From Alphaproteobacteria bacterium (lineage in GTDB: Bacteria > Pseudomonadota > Alphaproteobacteria > Rhodobacterales > Rhodobacteraceae): a DNA stretch of 64,000 bases. Shown here piece by piece: positions 24,333-33,354 of this stretch. The stretch covers positions 202,306 to 266,305 of the forward strand of contig JAUHZO010000005.1 of NCBI GenBank assembly GCA_030425925.1, in the 5' to 3' direction. The notes under the pieces are model-generated. The model ran no database searches. It saw only the letters and a list, made by a program, of their open reading frames with translations, and was not told the origin of the DNA. How positions within the stretch are numbered: position 1 is the first letter of the stretch; every line of letters starts with the position of its first letter. Position numbers and translations under genes: made by a program.

Positions 24333-25507
24333 TGCGGTGGCGGATGCTGGCGCTTCTGTTCGCCGACCGGGTCAGCCTTGGCCTGCAATTCCAGACCATG
24401 GGCTCTGTCGGCGGCGACATCTCGGCGGCCTTCGGTCTCGACAATGCGCAGGTCGGAATGATGATCGGCCTGTTCATGGCGCCGGGTCTGTTCCTCGTCC
24501 TGCTGGCCGGCGTTCTGGGGCGTCTTGCGTCGGACCGGCTTCTGACGGGGGCCGGTCTGGTGGCGCTTGCCGTTGGCGGCCTCGTGTCTGCGATGGCGTT
24601 GTCGCCCGGCATCCTGGGCCTTGGGCGTGTCCTGGCCGGCATCGGATCGCTGCTGGCCATGCTCTACCTGTCGAAGATGGTGGTGGACTGGTTCGAAGGG
24701 CACGAGATCGCCACCGCAATGAGCATCTTTGTCATGAGCTGGCCCATCGGAATCGCGATGGGGCAGGTCGGGCATGTCTGGCTGGCCGGGCTCCATGGCT
24801 GGCGCATCCCCTTTGCCGCCGCCTCTGCCTGGTGCGCCGTGTCGGGCCTCGCCGTCCTTGCGCTCTACCGCGCGCCGGAGGGCGTGCGCCCGGGTGCCGG
24901 TGGCGGGATCAGCGGGCTCTTGCCGCGCGAATGGGGATTGGTCGCCCTCGCGGGGACTGCCTGGGGCGCGTTCAACGCAGGCTATGTCGTCTATCTCAGC
25001 TTCGGGCCGCGCATGCTCGAGGCGCAGGGGATGGGCACGCTTGCGGCCGCCTCGGTGATCAGCGTCGGCAGCTGGCTGATGATCCTGTCCGGGGCGGTCT
25101 GCGGCCAGGTGGTCGACCGGTTCGGGCGGCGGGAGACGGTCCTGACCGTCTGCATGGCGGGCGCGGTTCTGGCCCTGATGTTGCTGAGCCGGCCCGGTGC
25201 GGGACTGCCGGCCAGCCTGCTTTTCGGTCTGGTGGGCATGGCCCCGGCGGGTGTCATCATGGCACTGGCCGGCCACGCCGTCGCGCCAGAGCGACGCGCC
25301 TTTGGCATGGGGGTCTTCTTCACCTTCTATTACGTCATCATGACGGCCAGCCCGCCTTTCGCGGGATGGTTGTTCGACAGGACCGGCACGCCCGACGGCG
25401 CGATCCTGTTCGGTGCGGTGCTCTTCGCCCTTGTCGTGCCGGTGGCGGTTCTCTTCGCAAGGCTCAAGACCAGGGCGATCGCCGTGCCCGCAAGGGAAAG
25501 TGCCTGA
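24329..25507 (+). CDS. MFS transporter
   Basis: This is a 392-aa membrane protein with about 12 hydrophobic helices and the MFS loop motif between helices 2 and 3 (GVLGRLASDRLL); the matching loop in the second half is GQVVDRFGRRETVL. It resembles the CynX/NimT-type and drug/anion antiporters. Its ATG overlaps the GNAT stop by 4 bp (ATGA), so the two are coupled. It probably exports or imports a small compound handled by the operon; direction and substrate are unknown. Confidence 0.88.
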   Translation: MMRWRMLALLFADRVSLGLQFQTMGSVGGDISAAFGLDNAQVGMMIGLFMAPGLFLVLLAGVLGRLASDRLLTGAGLVALAVGGLVSAMALSPGILGLGRVLAGIGSLLAMLYLSKMVVDWFEGHEIATAMSIFVMSWPIGIAMGQVGHVWLAGLHGWRIPFAAASAWCAVSGLAVLALYRAPEGVRPGAGGGISGLLPREWGLVALAGTAWGAFNAGYVVYLSFGPRMLEAQGMGTLAAASVISVGSWLMILSGAVCGQVVDRFGRRETVLTVCMAGAVLALMLLSRPGAGLPASLLFGLVGMAPAGVIMALAGHAVAPERRAFGMGVFFTFYYVIMTASPPFAGWLFDRTGTPDGAILFGAVLFALVVPVAVLFARLKTRAIAVPARESA

Positions 25508-25610
25508 TGCCGGTCCGCTCGACGGCGGTGATCCGCGACCGCACCGCGCCCCGACGAGATCGTCGCAGGTGCCGGCATGTCTGATGGCGCGCGGTCCAGG
25601 GCGCGCGTTT

Positions 25611-26201
25611 TCAGAGCGACATGCGGAAAAAGAGCATGTGTTGCACCAGTTCAGGTGAAGTCGCCGCCGTTCCGCCAACGCTGAACGGCGCGACGCGCGA
25701 GAAACCGATCCTGTCGTATAGGGCCGGCATCTCCGGGTTCGCGGCGAAGGTATCCGCCAGAAGTGTTCTGATGCCCATCGCCCGGGCATCCTTGATGCGC
25801 GCCTCGGGGCGGACGTAGAGATGTTTCATCTCGCCCACGCCGGGCGAACCCGTTCTGAGGGCACCCGTGCCGACAAAGGCCCCCTGCGCACTCCAGGCCA
25901 GGTAGTAGCTGCCGTTTGGCGGAAGCACCTGGTCGAACTTTTTCCAGAAGCCGTTGACGTGCGGCATGATGTCGAAATCCGGCCCGCCCCCTGCAACCAT
26001 GCGATCGCGCATCAAGTGCGCATGTTCCATCAGAAGCGCGTTTGCGGCCTCGAACGGCACATCGGCGCGCGCGCTGTAGCGCTCCAACCGCACCGCTGGA
26101 TAGTCAGGCTTGCGTCCCGTCATGCACGTATTCTCTGTTCCCAGTGCGATGGCAGGCAGGCTGCCCCTCTCACTGGGCATGCGCCGGTCGATACAATCCA
26201 T
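25611..26201 (-). CDS. GNAT-family N-acetyltransferase (copy B)
   Basis: This 196-aa protein is similar to the GNAT at 23760. It has VLPPNGSYYLAW, GEMKHLYVRPEARI and the closing PALYDRIGF. Its acetyl-CoA loop (RIKDARAMG) is less canonical than in copy A. I take ATG 26201, which has AGGAGC seven bases upstream, giving an N-terminal tail; an in-frame ATG at 26123 would start at the conserved part but has a poor ribosome site. It is divergent from the LysR regulator at 26299, a usual arrangement for a LysR target. Confidence 0.8.
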   Translation of the reverse strand: MDCIDRRMPSERGSLPAIALGTENTCMTGRKPDYPAVRLERYSARADVPFEAANALLMEHAHLMRDRMVAGGGPDFDIMPHVNGFWKKFDQVLPPNGSYYLAWSAQGAFVGTGALRTGSPGVGEMKHLYVRPEARIKDARAMGIRTLLADTFAANPEMPALYDRIGFSRVAPFSVGGTAATSPELVQHMLFFRMSL

Positions 26202-26282
26202 GGGGCCGCTCCTGCACCTTGTTTCATTGGTTTACAGCTAGCCAAAGGAGAGCCATGCCGCGAGCGACGGATTTTTTCCGGA

Positions 26283-26299
26283 TGATAGCCAAACTATCA
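26283..26299. promoter_or_regulatory. Palindrome over the lysR start (TGATAG-N5-CTATCA)
   Basis: A perfect 6-bp inverted repeat with a CCAAA spacer fits the LysR T-N11-A pattern. It ends at the first base of the LysR start codon, so binding there would block the gene's own transcription or translation start. It sits in the 97-bp divergent region with GNAT copy B. Operator role is inference. Confidence 0.5.
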
Positions 26300-27180
26300 T
26301 GTCAATCGACTGGCGCAGCATTTCCCCCCTTGCATCATTGCGCGCCTTTGATGCCACCGCCCGTCATGGCGGGTTCGCCGGTGCCGCGCGATCCCTGAAC
26401 GTCACACATGCCGCCATCGCGCAACAGGTGCGGGCGCTGGAGGCTGATCTGGGCATGAGCCTTGCAGTGCGGCAGAAGCGCAACGTGGTGCTTACCGAGG
26501 CGGGATTGCTGTTGGCACGGTCCCTTGGCGAAGGATTCGACACGATCGCCGGGGGCATTGCGCACCTGCGCGAGACCAATGCCCGCCGCGCCTTGCGTGT
26601 GACGACAACGCCATTCCTTACGGAACGTGTCATCATGCCGAAGCTGTCAGTGTTCTGGACCGCGCATCCCGGCGCGGAAATCTCGATTTCGCCCAAGCGG
26701 GAATACGCGGATGTTCTGGGCGAAGGCTTCGACCTTGCAGTGCGTGCACTTGTGCCGTCCCGGGCCCATGCGTCGGCGGAACCGGGACTGGACCATGAAG
26801 CCATCAAGGAGGTCACCTTGGTCGGCATCGCATCCCCGACTCTCCTGGCCGACCGGGGTCCGGGGCCTGCCGATCTTCCCTGGCTTTGGCACGAAGGCAC
26901 GGACGCCAAGCTCGAACTGATGCGCCGCTGTGGCCTGCCGGTCGGGCGGTTGCAGCAAGTCAAGATCGGAAGCGCGAATTTGCTGCTGGAGGCGGTGCGC
27001 CAAGGCATTGGGGCCACCATTTTCAACGAAACCATCGCGCGCAGTGAAATTGCGCAGGGCGGGATCGTCGAATTGCCGCTCCCCAAGGCTGCGGGCGTCG
27101 TCCATAGCGCACTCACGCCAAAGGGCCCAAAGCATCCCCTCGTCGCCGACTTCGTTCTATGGGCGCGCACGCTGCTCTGA
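26299..27180 (+). CDS. LysR-family transcriptional regulator (GcvA-like)
   Basis: This 293-aa regulator has an N-terminal winged helix (ISPLASLRAFDATARHGGFA, VTHAAIAQQVRALEADLG) and a C-terminal periplasmic-binding-protein-like effector domain (about 95-293). The pattern is closest to the GcvA subgroup. It is divergent from GNAT copy B with a palindrome covering its start codon, so autoregulation and control of that gene are likely. No clear ribosome site precedes ATG 26299, which may mean a leaderless message. Confidence 0.9.
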   Translation: MSIDWRSISPLASLRAFDATARHGGFAGAARSLNVTHAAIAQQVRALEADLGMSLAVRQKRNVVLTEAGLLLARSLGEGFDTIAGGIAHLRETNARRALRVTTTPFLTERVIMPKLSVFWTAHPGAEISISPKREYADVLGEGFDLAVRALVPSRAHASAEPGLDHEAIKEVTLVGIASPTLLADRGPGPADLPWLWHEGTDAKLELMRRCGLPVGRLQQVKIGSANLLLEAVRQGIGATIFNETIARSEIAQGGIVELPLPKAAGVVHSALTPKGPKHPLVADFVLWARTLL

Positions 27181-27660
27181 GGCATCTTGCGCCGGCGGGT
27201 CCTTCTGCCGGGCAAAACCCGGGCCGGGCCACAATGGTATCCCGCATTTCTGGTCTTGAGACGATGGGCGTTCTTGCACGACGTCATCAAGGGCCGGTTC
27301 GGCAACGCTGGGCCGCAGCGCCAGGCCCGCGTTTGAAAGCCCGCTGAGGGCCAAAGGCGGTCAGGGCAAAAGGCAAGGGGTCTTGTGTGACGACGAACGC
27401 CAGCTTTGGGTGCCGGTCACCAAAGACTGCATTCCGCACGGTCCGCGACACGCAGCGGTGCTTTCTGCGCGTGATGGTTCCCTTCGACCGGATCGGTGGT
27501 CCGTTTGCTCGGGGGCGTACAAGGACATGTTGGTTGCAAGGCAATATTCGCGCTTCAGTCCGTGCGCGTCCGCTGGAACAGACATGCCACAAGGCAGCCT
27601 GACCGTCCGGGCTGCCTTGTGTCATGGGTTTCCGCAGACGGGGTCCGTCGGCAGCTAGGC
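27181..27660. other. Gene-free stretch between convergent genes
   Basis: 480 bp between the ends of the LysR and SPFH genes have no supported gene on either strand. The only clear structure is the stem-loop at 27588-27621. Confidence 0.6.
27588..27621. terminator. 12-bp stem-loop downstream of the SPFH gene
   Basis: CACAAGGCAGCC (27588-27599) pairs perfectly with GGCTGCCTTGTG (27610-27621) around a 10-nt loop. It lies 40 bp past the stop of the SPFH gene, the last gene of the long operon. No T-run follows on either strand, so it is a candidate terminator or a 3'-end stabiliser rather than a textbook intrinsic terminator. Confidence 0.5.
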
Positions 27661-29196
27661 TCAGTCGCCTTTCCGGCGGGGGCCGGTGACACCTTCGATG
27701 CCCTCTTCGAGATTCATCCCGACCGCATCGCCGATCTTTTTCAGGGCGGGCAGTTGCACCGCCATGTCCATGATGGAATCGAGCGCCTGGTTGACGACCG
27801 GACGCTCGCCGCCTTCGCCCGAGCCGCCCGACAGGCCGCCCGAGATATGGTTGATGCTGATCCCCTTGATCTTCTCGGCGGGCTTGACCATCTCGGCGAC
27901 GATCCTGGGCATGGCCTCCAGTCGCGCTTTTTCCAGCTCCATCGCCACCAATGCGTCCGAGCGGGCGTTTTCCGCCTCGATCCGGGCCTGAACGGCGTCG
28001 GCCTCGGCCTGCTTGGCGAACTTGGTGGCTTCGGCGTCGGTGCGGCGGGCCTTGGCCAGGTCTTCGGCGATGGCCGCGGCGGCGCGGGCCGCGATCTCTT
28101 CGCGACGCGCCTTTGCTTCGGCCTCGGCCTGTGCCGCGACCAGCCCCAGTTCGCGGCGCCGTTCGGCTTCGGCCAGCGCCTTGGCGGTTTCCACGGCGGC
28201 GGCGGCCTTGACCGCTTCGGTGCGGGCGGCGTCTGCCGCCGCCTCGGCGCGGCTTTCCTCCTGGCTCTTGGCGGCGATGGCGATCAGGCGGTCCTGTTCG
28301 GCAATCGCCAGAGCCTGCTCGCGGGCGATCTCGGCCGCCTGGATCTGGCGCTCCATCTCGATCCGCGCGGCGGTGGCCAGTTGTTCGCTTTCGGCCTTGC
28401 GGCGGGCAATCTCGGCGAGTTGCGCGGCGGAGAGCGTCTCGATCTCCTGCTGCTGGGCGATCTGGGCGCGGCGCTCTTCGAGGTCGATCTCCAGCGACCG
28501 CTTGGCCGCCTCCATCGCCGCGCGGCGCACCGACACCTCGGCATCGGCGTCGATCTCGGCACGCTCTTTCTTGGACTTCGCGATCACCTCGGCCAGCTTG
28601 CGCATCCCCACCGCATTGAAGGCGTTGTTTTCGTCCAGCGAGGCAAAGGGCGTCTGGTCCAGCGCGGTCAGCGAGACGCTGTCCAGCTCCAGCCCGTAGC
28701 GCGCCAGCACGTCCTTGAGCGAGTCCCGCACTTCCTTCACGAACACCGCGCGGTTTTCGTGCAACTCGTCCATCGTCATGCGCGCCGCGACCGAGCGCAG
28801 GGCGTCGACCATCATCCCGTCCACCAGCGCGCGCAGTTGATCGGCCTGAAAGGTCCGCTTGCCCAGCGTCTGCGCGGCGCGCGCGATGGCGGCGTCCTCG
28901 GGCGCGACCGAGACATAGAACTCCGCCCCCACATCCACGCGCATCCGGTCCTTGGTGATCAGCGACGCATCACCCTTGCGCTGCACGTCCAGCCGCAGGG
29001 TCTGCATGTTCACGCGGCTGACCTCGTGGAAATAGGGCACTGCCAGCGTGCCGCCGGCCTTCACCACCAGTTGCCCGCCATAGCCCGTCCGCACGAGGCT
29101 GACCTCGTTCGTGGCGCGTTCGTAAAACCACGCGATGACCGCGATGATGGCAGCGATGAGGACGAGAAGAAGAAGGATCCAGGCAAGTGCGCTCAT
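27661..29196 (-). CDS. Flotillin-like SPFH-domain membrane protein (YqiK-like)
   Basis: This 511-aa protein has one N-terminal membrane helix (about 3-24), an SPFH/Band-7 domain (about 25-210), a long Ala/Glu/Arg-rich coiled coil (about 210-440) and a glycine-rich tail. Flotillins form large ring assemblies on the inner membrane and organise membrane microdomains. It is the last gene of the aldehyde/Liv operon, 18 bp after the SDR gene, which is an unusual neighbour set. It may protect or organise the membrane under stress from hydrophobic aromatics; that is inference. Confidence 0.88.
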   Translation of the reverse strand: MSALAWILLLLVLIAAIIAVIAWFYERATNEVSLVRTGYGGQLVVKAGGTLAVPYFHEVSRVNMQTLRLDVQRKGDASLITKDRMRVDVGAEFYVSVAPEDAAIARAAQTLGKRTFQADQLRALVDGMMVDALRSVAARMTMDELHENRAVFVKEVRDSLKDVLARYGLELDSVSLTALDQTPFASLDENNAFNAVGMRKLAEVIAKSKKERAEIDADAEVSVRRAAMEAAKRSLEIDLEERRAQIAQQQEIETLSAAQLAEIARRKAESEQLATAARIEMERQIQAAEIAREQALAIAEQDRLIAIAAKSQEESRAEAAADAARTEAVKAAAAVETAKALAEAERRRELGLVAAQAEAEAKARREEIAARAAAAIAEDLAKARRTDAEATKFAKQAEADAVQARIEAENARSDALVAMELEKARLEAMPRIVAEMVKPAEKIKGISINHISGGLSGGSGEGGERPVVNQALDSIMDMAVQLPALKKIGDAVGMNLEEGIEGVTGPRRKGD

Positions 29197-29214
29197 GGGT
29201 CTATGCTCTTTCGG

Positions 29215-30003
29215 TTAAAGCCCGTGCATCTGGCACAGGATGTTGGAAGACATGCCGCCGTCAGAGGCGATGTTGGTGCCGCGCAGCCAGGTGGTCTGGT
29301 CGGACAGAAGGAAGGCCACGATGGGGGCCAGATCCTGCGGCGTGCCGGGGCGGTCCATGATCTTCATGTCTTCGGCGGCGCGCGCGCCGAGCGTCTGGAT
29401 GAAATCACCCAGGATCGGGGTGTCGACCGGGCCGGGGCTGACCGTGTTCATGCGAATGCCCCGGTCGCGCCATGTCCAGCGGTTCTGCATCGTCCAGACG
29501 ATCAGCGCCTCTTTGGAGAAGAAATAGGACCGCCCGCCCTCGTTGGTGACGTTCCAGCGCTCCATGAAGGCGCGGATACCGTCGAAATCCAGCGTCTCGG
29601 ACGCCTTGATCGCCTCGACCGCCTGCGGCCAGCCGAACCCGGCCAGCGAGGCGAGGTTCACGATGGAGGCCCCGTCCGACAGTTTGGGGATCAGCAGGTT
29701 GGTGAAGTGTTTCAGCCCCACAAGGTTCACCGCCAGCACCTTTTCGGCCGGGGCCGTGGGCGGCAGGCCCGCGATATTGGCCAGCCCGTCGATGCCCTCG
29801 GGCAGCACGTCCACCAGCGCCTCGATCGTGCGCTTGTCGCTCAGATCGGCGCGGTAGAATTCCTCCACGTGGTCAAAGCGCTTGGTGATGTCGACGCCCA
29901 GCACCTCGGCGCCCTGTTCGGTCAGCACCCTCGCGGTTTCCAGACCGATCCCGGACGAGGTGCCGGTGACGACGATGCGTTTGTCCTTAAGCAGATCCCG
30001 CAT
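29215..30003 (-). CDS. Coniferyl-alcohol dehydrogenase-like SDR
   Basis: This 262-aa short-chain dehydrogenase has the cofactor loop TGTSSGIG (residues 13-20), the NIAG motif, and the catalytic YFFSK (YxxxK) with an upstream Ser. Length and sequence features (SDGGMSSNILCQMHGL at the C-terminus) fit the coniferyl-alcohol dehydrogenase group (CalA), which oxidises coniferyl alcohol to coniferyl aldehyde with NAD. It sits 3 bp after an aldehyde dehydrogenase gene, as expected for an alcohol-aldehyde-acid pathway. Substrate could be another aromatic alcohol. Confidence 0.82.
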   Translation of the reverse strand: MRDLLKDKRIVVTGTSSGIGLETARVLTEQGAEVLGVDITKRFDHVEEFYRADLSDKRTIEALVDVLPEGIDGLANIAGLPPTAPAEKVLAVNLVGLKHFTNLLIPKLSDGASIVNLASLAGFGWPQAVEAIKASETLDFDGIRAFMERWNVTNEGGRSYFFSKEALIVWTMQNRWTWRDRGIRMNTVSPGPVDTPILGDFIQTLGARAAEDMKIMDRPGTPQDLAPIVAFLLSDQTTWLRGTNIASDGGMSSNILCQMHGL

Positions 30004-30006
30004 GGC

Positions 30007-31488
30007 TCAGAACACCGGCGGAAAGGGTTTCTGCCCGCGGTCCAGCGTGATCCAGCGGGTTTCGGAGAAGCTTTCCAGCGACCAGCGCCCGCCATAGCGG
30101 CCCAGACCGCTGGCCTTGGCCCCGCCAAAGGGCGCGTGCGCTTCGTCGTTGATGGTGGCGCAGTTCACATGGCACATGCCGGTTTCCAGATGCTGGGCGA
30201 TGTCCATGGCGCGGTATTCGTCGCGGGTGATGATGCCCGAAGACAGCCCGTATTCGGTGTCGTTGTTCATCGCGATGGCCTCGGCATCGGTGCGGAAAGG
30301 CACGACAACGGCGACCGGGCCAAAGGTTTCGTCCCGCCAGATGTCCATGTCGGGTGTGACGTGGGTGACAATCGTCGGCTCCACAAAGCGGCCCTTGACG
30401 CCACCCCCCAGCGCGATCTTGGCCCCCTTGGCCACCGCGTCCTCCAGCTGGTGCTTGACCCGTGCGGCCTGACGGTCGTTGATCAGCGGGCCGATCACGT
30501 TGGCCTTGTCGGCCACGTTGCCGGTTTTCAGCTTGGCGGCGCGGGCGACAAAGCCGCGCAGGAATTCGTCATAGACCTTCTCCTGCACCAGCACCTTCTC
30601 GACGCTCATGCAGACCTGGCCCTGATGCATGAAGGCCCCGAAACTGGCGGCCGAGGTGGCGCGCTCCATGTCGGCGTCTTCCAGCACGATCAGGCTGTCC
30701 TTGCCGCCCAGTTCGATACAGGCCTTTTTCAGATGCGCGCCGCATTTGGCGGCGATCCGGCGGCCCACGGCGGTGGAGCCGGTAAAGGCGATGCCCTTGA
30801 CGGTGGGGTTGTCCACTAGCTCGTCGCCAACCTCGGCCACGGTCTCGCGCGAGCAGGTGACGACGTTGAAGACGCCGGGCGGCACCCCCGCCTCTTCCAT
30901 CACCTCGGCAAAGAAGAGCCCGCCCATCCAGGGCGTTTCCTCGGAGGGTTTCAGCACGATGGTGTTGCCCATCGCCATGGTGAAAGAAAACGGGCGCGCG
31001 GCCAGAATGCCCGGCACGTTCCACGGGCTGATGACGCCGATCACCCCCATCGGCACGCGCACCGCCTGGGAAATCTTCCCGTTGAGCGACGGCAGCACCT
31101 CGCCGATGGGCGCGTAGCAGACGGCGGCGGCGGCCTTGAAGATTTCGGGCATGGCCTTGGTCTCGTAGACGCCCTTGCCGTACCAGCCGCCGCCTTCGAA
31201 CTGCGCGGCGGAGACGAAATCCGGCGCGCGGCGTTCGATCACCTCGGCGATCTTCAGCATGTAATCCGCGCGTTCCTGAAACTTCAGCCCGGCCCAGGCG
31301 GGAAAGGCGGCCTGGGCTGCGTCGATGGCGCGGCGCGTGTCAGAGGCGGTGGCATCGGGGATGCGCGCCCAGACACTGCCGTCCGAGGGGTTCAGATCGT
31401 CGAACTGGCGGGCGGTCTGCTGCCATTGACCACCGATGTAAAGACCTTTGATGGCAGGGCCGAATGAGGCATTGTCGAGCATGGTCAC
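30007..31488 (-). CDS. NAD(P)-dependent aldehyde dehydrogenase (aromatic aldehyde, CalB/Vdh-like)
   Basis: This 493-aa protein has all ALDH landmarks: FTGSTAVG (cofactor), ELGGKDSLIVLEDAD with the general-base Glu, the nucleophile Cys in QGQVCMS, and ETFGPVAVV. It should oxidise an aldehyde to the acid. In this operon the likely substrate is coniferyl aldehyde or a related benzaldehyde, made by the SDR just downstream. The start ATG at 31488 overlaps the LivF-like gene's stop by 4 bp, coupling enzyme and transporter. Confidence 0.88.
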   Translation of the reverse strand: MTMLDNASFGPAIKGLYIGGQWQQTARQFDDLNPSDGSVWARIPDATASDTRRAIDAAQAAFPAWAGLKFQERADYMLKIAEVIERRAPDFVSAAQFEGGGWYGKGVYETKAMPEIFKAAAAVCYAPIGEVLPSLNGKISQAVRVPMGVIGVISPWNVPGILAARPFSFTMAMGNTIVLKPSEETPWMGGLFFAEVMEEAGVPPGVFNVVTCSRETVAEVGDELVDNPTVKGIAFTGSTAVGRRIAAKCGAHLKKACIELGGKDSLIVLEDADMERATSAASFGAFMHQGQVCMSVEKVLVQEKVYDEFLRGFVARAAKLKTGNVADKANVIGPLINDRQAARVKHQLEDAVAKGAKIALGGGVKGRFVEPTIVTHVTPDMDIWRDETFGPVAVVVPFRTDAEAIAMNNDTEYGLSSGIITRDEYRAMDIAQHLETGMCHVNCATINDEAHAPFGGAKASGLGRYGGRWSLESFSETRWITLDRGQKPFPPVF

Positions 31489-32624
31489 TCCCTTTCGAAC
31501 TGGCCGGACGGGCGGCGGCGGTACACTTCGACACGCGGGCGGCGATAGACCTCGATCACCGGAGGCGGCGTGTCGTCTTGGGTTTCGGGTGCCGGGGCGG
31601 GCGTCTTTGCCCCCGCGGATTTGCGCGGCGGAAGTGGCCGGCGCTGGCGCGCGCGCCTGGCGGCCTCTTCGATATCCTTCAGCACCACGGCGACACGGTC
31701 CTGCGTGTGGCGCTGCACCTCGGCTGCGATATCGGCCGCGGGTTTGCGCGGCGTGTTCGCCGAGGCGCGGCTGGCCGTGGCCACCAGATCGTCGATGGAC
31801 ACACCGATCTGCTGCTCGGCGCTGCGGCGCGGGGTCGGGCGGGCCACGGCGGCAATGACCGGGGGTGCCTGAGGGGCGGGGGATGCGGCGGGCGCGGGCC
31901 GCGTCGCTGCCTTGCCACCTGCGCCCAGATAGGCCTTTTGCACCGCCGGATCGCGGGCCAGCCGTTCGGCGCTGTCCTCATGCACGATATGGGCGTTTTC
32001 CAGCAGATAGCCGCGATCCGCAATGGCCAGCGACTGTTTGGCGTTCTGTTCTACCAGCAGGATGCCGATCCCCGCTTCGCGCACCCGGGTGAGGTTCTGG
32101 AACAGCTCCTTGCACAATAGCGGCGACAGACCCAGCGACGGCTCGTCCAGCATCAGGATCTGCGGGTTCGACATCATCGCGCGCCCGATGGCCACCATCT
32201 GCTGCTCGCCGCCCGACATGGTGCGCGCGATCTGCGACTGGCGTTCGGTCAGCTTGGGGAACAGGGTCAGCACCCGTTCCAGATTGGCGGCCTCGTCCTC
32301 GCGCGCGCGGTTTGCATAGGCGCCGAGGATCAGGTTCTCGCGCACGCTCAGATCGCCAAAGATCCCGCGGCCTTCCGGCACCAGCGCAACCCCGGCCTCG
32401 ACGATGCGGTCCGAGGTCAACCCCTTGAGGGGATGACCACCCATGTCGATCTGGCCCGAGACCCGGCCTTCGCAGATCCCGCTGATGGCGCGCAGCAGCG
32501 TGGATTTGCCCGCGCCGTTGGCCCCGAGGATCACAACGATCTCGCCCTTGTCCACGCGCACCGAGACATCGTCCAGCGCCCGGTGCTGGCCATAAACGAC
32601 CGACAGATTGCACACCTCAAGCAT
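31485..32624 (-). CDS. LivF-type ABC ATPase with long basic C-terminal extension
   Basis: This is a 379-aa ATPase; LivF proteins are usually about 235 aa. Residues 1-235 are a complete ABC domain: Walker A GANGAGKST, signature MSGGEQQ, Walker B ILMLDEPS. About 140 further residues are Pro/Ala/Arg-rich and low complexity, and end with the repeat EVYRRP-RVEVYRRRP. It pairs with the LivG-like ATPase on the LivHM permease. It overlaps the livG stop by 8 bp. The extension has no recognised domain; membrane or RNA contact by its basic parts is only a guess. Confidence 0.87.
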   Translation of the reverse strand: MLEVCNLSVVYGQHRALDDVSVRVDKGEIVVILGANGAGKSTLLRAISGICEGRVSGQIDMGGHPLKGLTSDRIVEAGVALVPEGRGIFGDLSVRENLILGAYANRAREDEAANLERVLTLFPKLTERQSQIARTMSGGEQQMVAIGRAMMSNPQILMLDEPSLGLSPLLCKELFQNLTRVREAGIGILLVEQNAKQSLAIADRGYLLENAHIVHEDSAERLARDPAVQKAYLGAGGKAATRPAPAASPAPQAPPVIAAVARPTPRRSAEQQIGVSIDDLVATASRASANTPRKPAADIAAEVQRHTQDRVAVVLKDIEEAARRARQRRPLPPRKSAGAKTPAPAPETQDDTPPPVIEVYRRPRVEVYRRRPSGQFERE

Positions 32625-33354
32625 CCTCGTCCCCCAGATAGGCCCGGATCACCTCCGGATCGGACAGCACGTCGTCGGGCGTGCCCTCGGCGATCTTCGC
32701 TCCCGAGGACATCACCACGCAGCGGTCGCAAAGCGACCGGATCGCGTCCATCACATGTTCCACCAGAATGACCGTGCGGCCTTCGTTGCGCAGGTCGTGG
32801 ATCAGCTCGATCCCGGTTTCCAGCTCGGTCGGGTTCAGCCCGGCCAGCCATTCGTCCAGCAGCAGGATCTGCGGCTCTCCGGCCAGGACGCGGGCCAGTT
32901 CGACCCGCTTCTGGTCGATATAGGTCAGGGACGAGATCGGCGCATAGCTCATGGCGTCCATGCCGACCCGCTCCAGCATCCGGTGCGCGTGGTCTTCGGC
33001 CTCGCGCCCCCAGCGGCGGCGGTGGCCAAAGACCGCGCCCGCGATCACGTTCTCCAGCACGCTGAGCGACGGCAAGAGCCGTACCAGCTGGAACGTCCGC
33101 CCGACACCGCGTCGGGCGATGTCCTGCGCGGGCAGGTCCGAGATCTGCCGCCCCATCATGGAAATCGTGCCAGAGGTCGGTTTGAACGCGCCCGAGATCA
33201 TGTTCATCATGGTGGTCTTGCCCGACCCGTTCGGGCCGATGATGCCCACCATCTCGTGTTCGCCCACCTGAAAGGTCATGTTGTCCACGGCGACCAGCCC
33301 GCCAAACCGTTTGGTCACGCCCGAGACGGAAAGCATGTTGCCGGAATACCGCAT
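32617..33354 (-). CDS. livG: LivG-type ABC ATPase
   Basis: This 245-aa ATPase subunit belongs to a branched-chain-amino-acid-type (HAAT) importer: Walker A GPNGSGKTT, Walker B ILLLDEWLAGL (Trp in place of the common Pro), and the LivG tail ending VIRAYLGDE. The signature region reads SLTYIDQKRVELARVLAGEP and lacks a classic LSGGQ, as is seen in some members of this family. ATG 33354 shares one base with the livM stop. It powers import with LivF, LivH and LivM. Confidence 0.9.
   Translation of the reverse strand: MRYSGNMLSVSGVTKRFGGLVAVDNMTFQVGEHEMVGIIGPNGSGKTTMMNMISGAFKPTSGTISMMGRQISDLPAQDIARRGVGRTFQLVRLLPSLSVLENVIAGAVFGHRRRWGREAEDHAHRMLERVGMDAMSYAPISSLTYIDQKRVELARVLAGEPQILLLDEWLAGLNPTELETGIELIHDLRNEGRTVILVEHVMDAIRSLCDRCVVMSSGAKIAEGTPDDVLSDPEVIRAYLGDEDA

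Noticed and set aside
27383..27658. Small open frames in the 480-bp gap after the LysR gene
   Set aside because: No ribosome site, no homology and poor codon pattern; the frames overlap each other and the stem-loop.
27496..30819. A 1,107-codon plus-strand open frame opposite the SPFH, SDR and ALDH genes
   Set aside because: It is an antisense shadow of three well-supported genes in GC-rich DNA; its sequence is His/Gly/Arg-rich with no domain.
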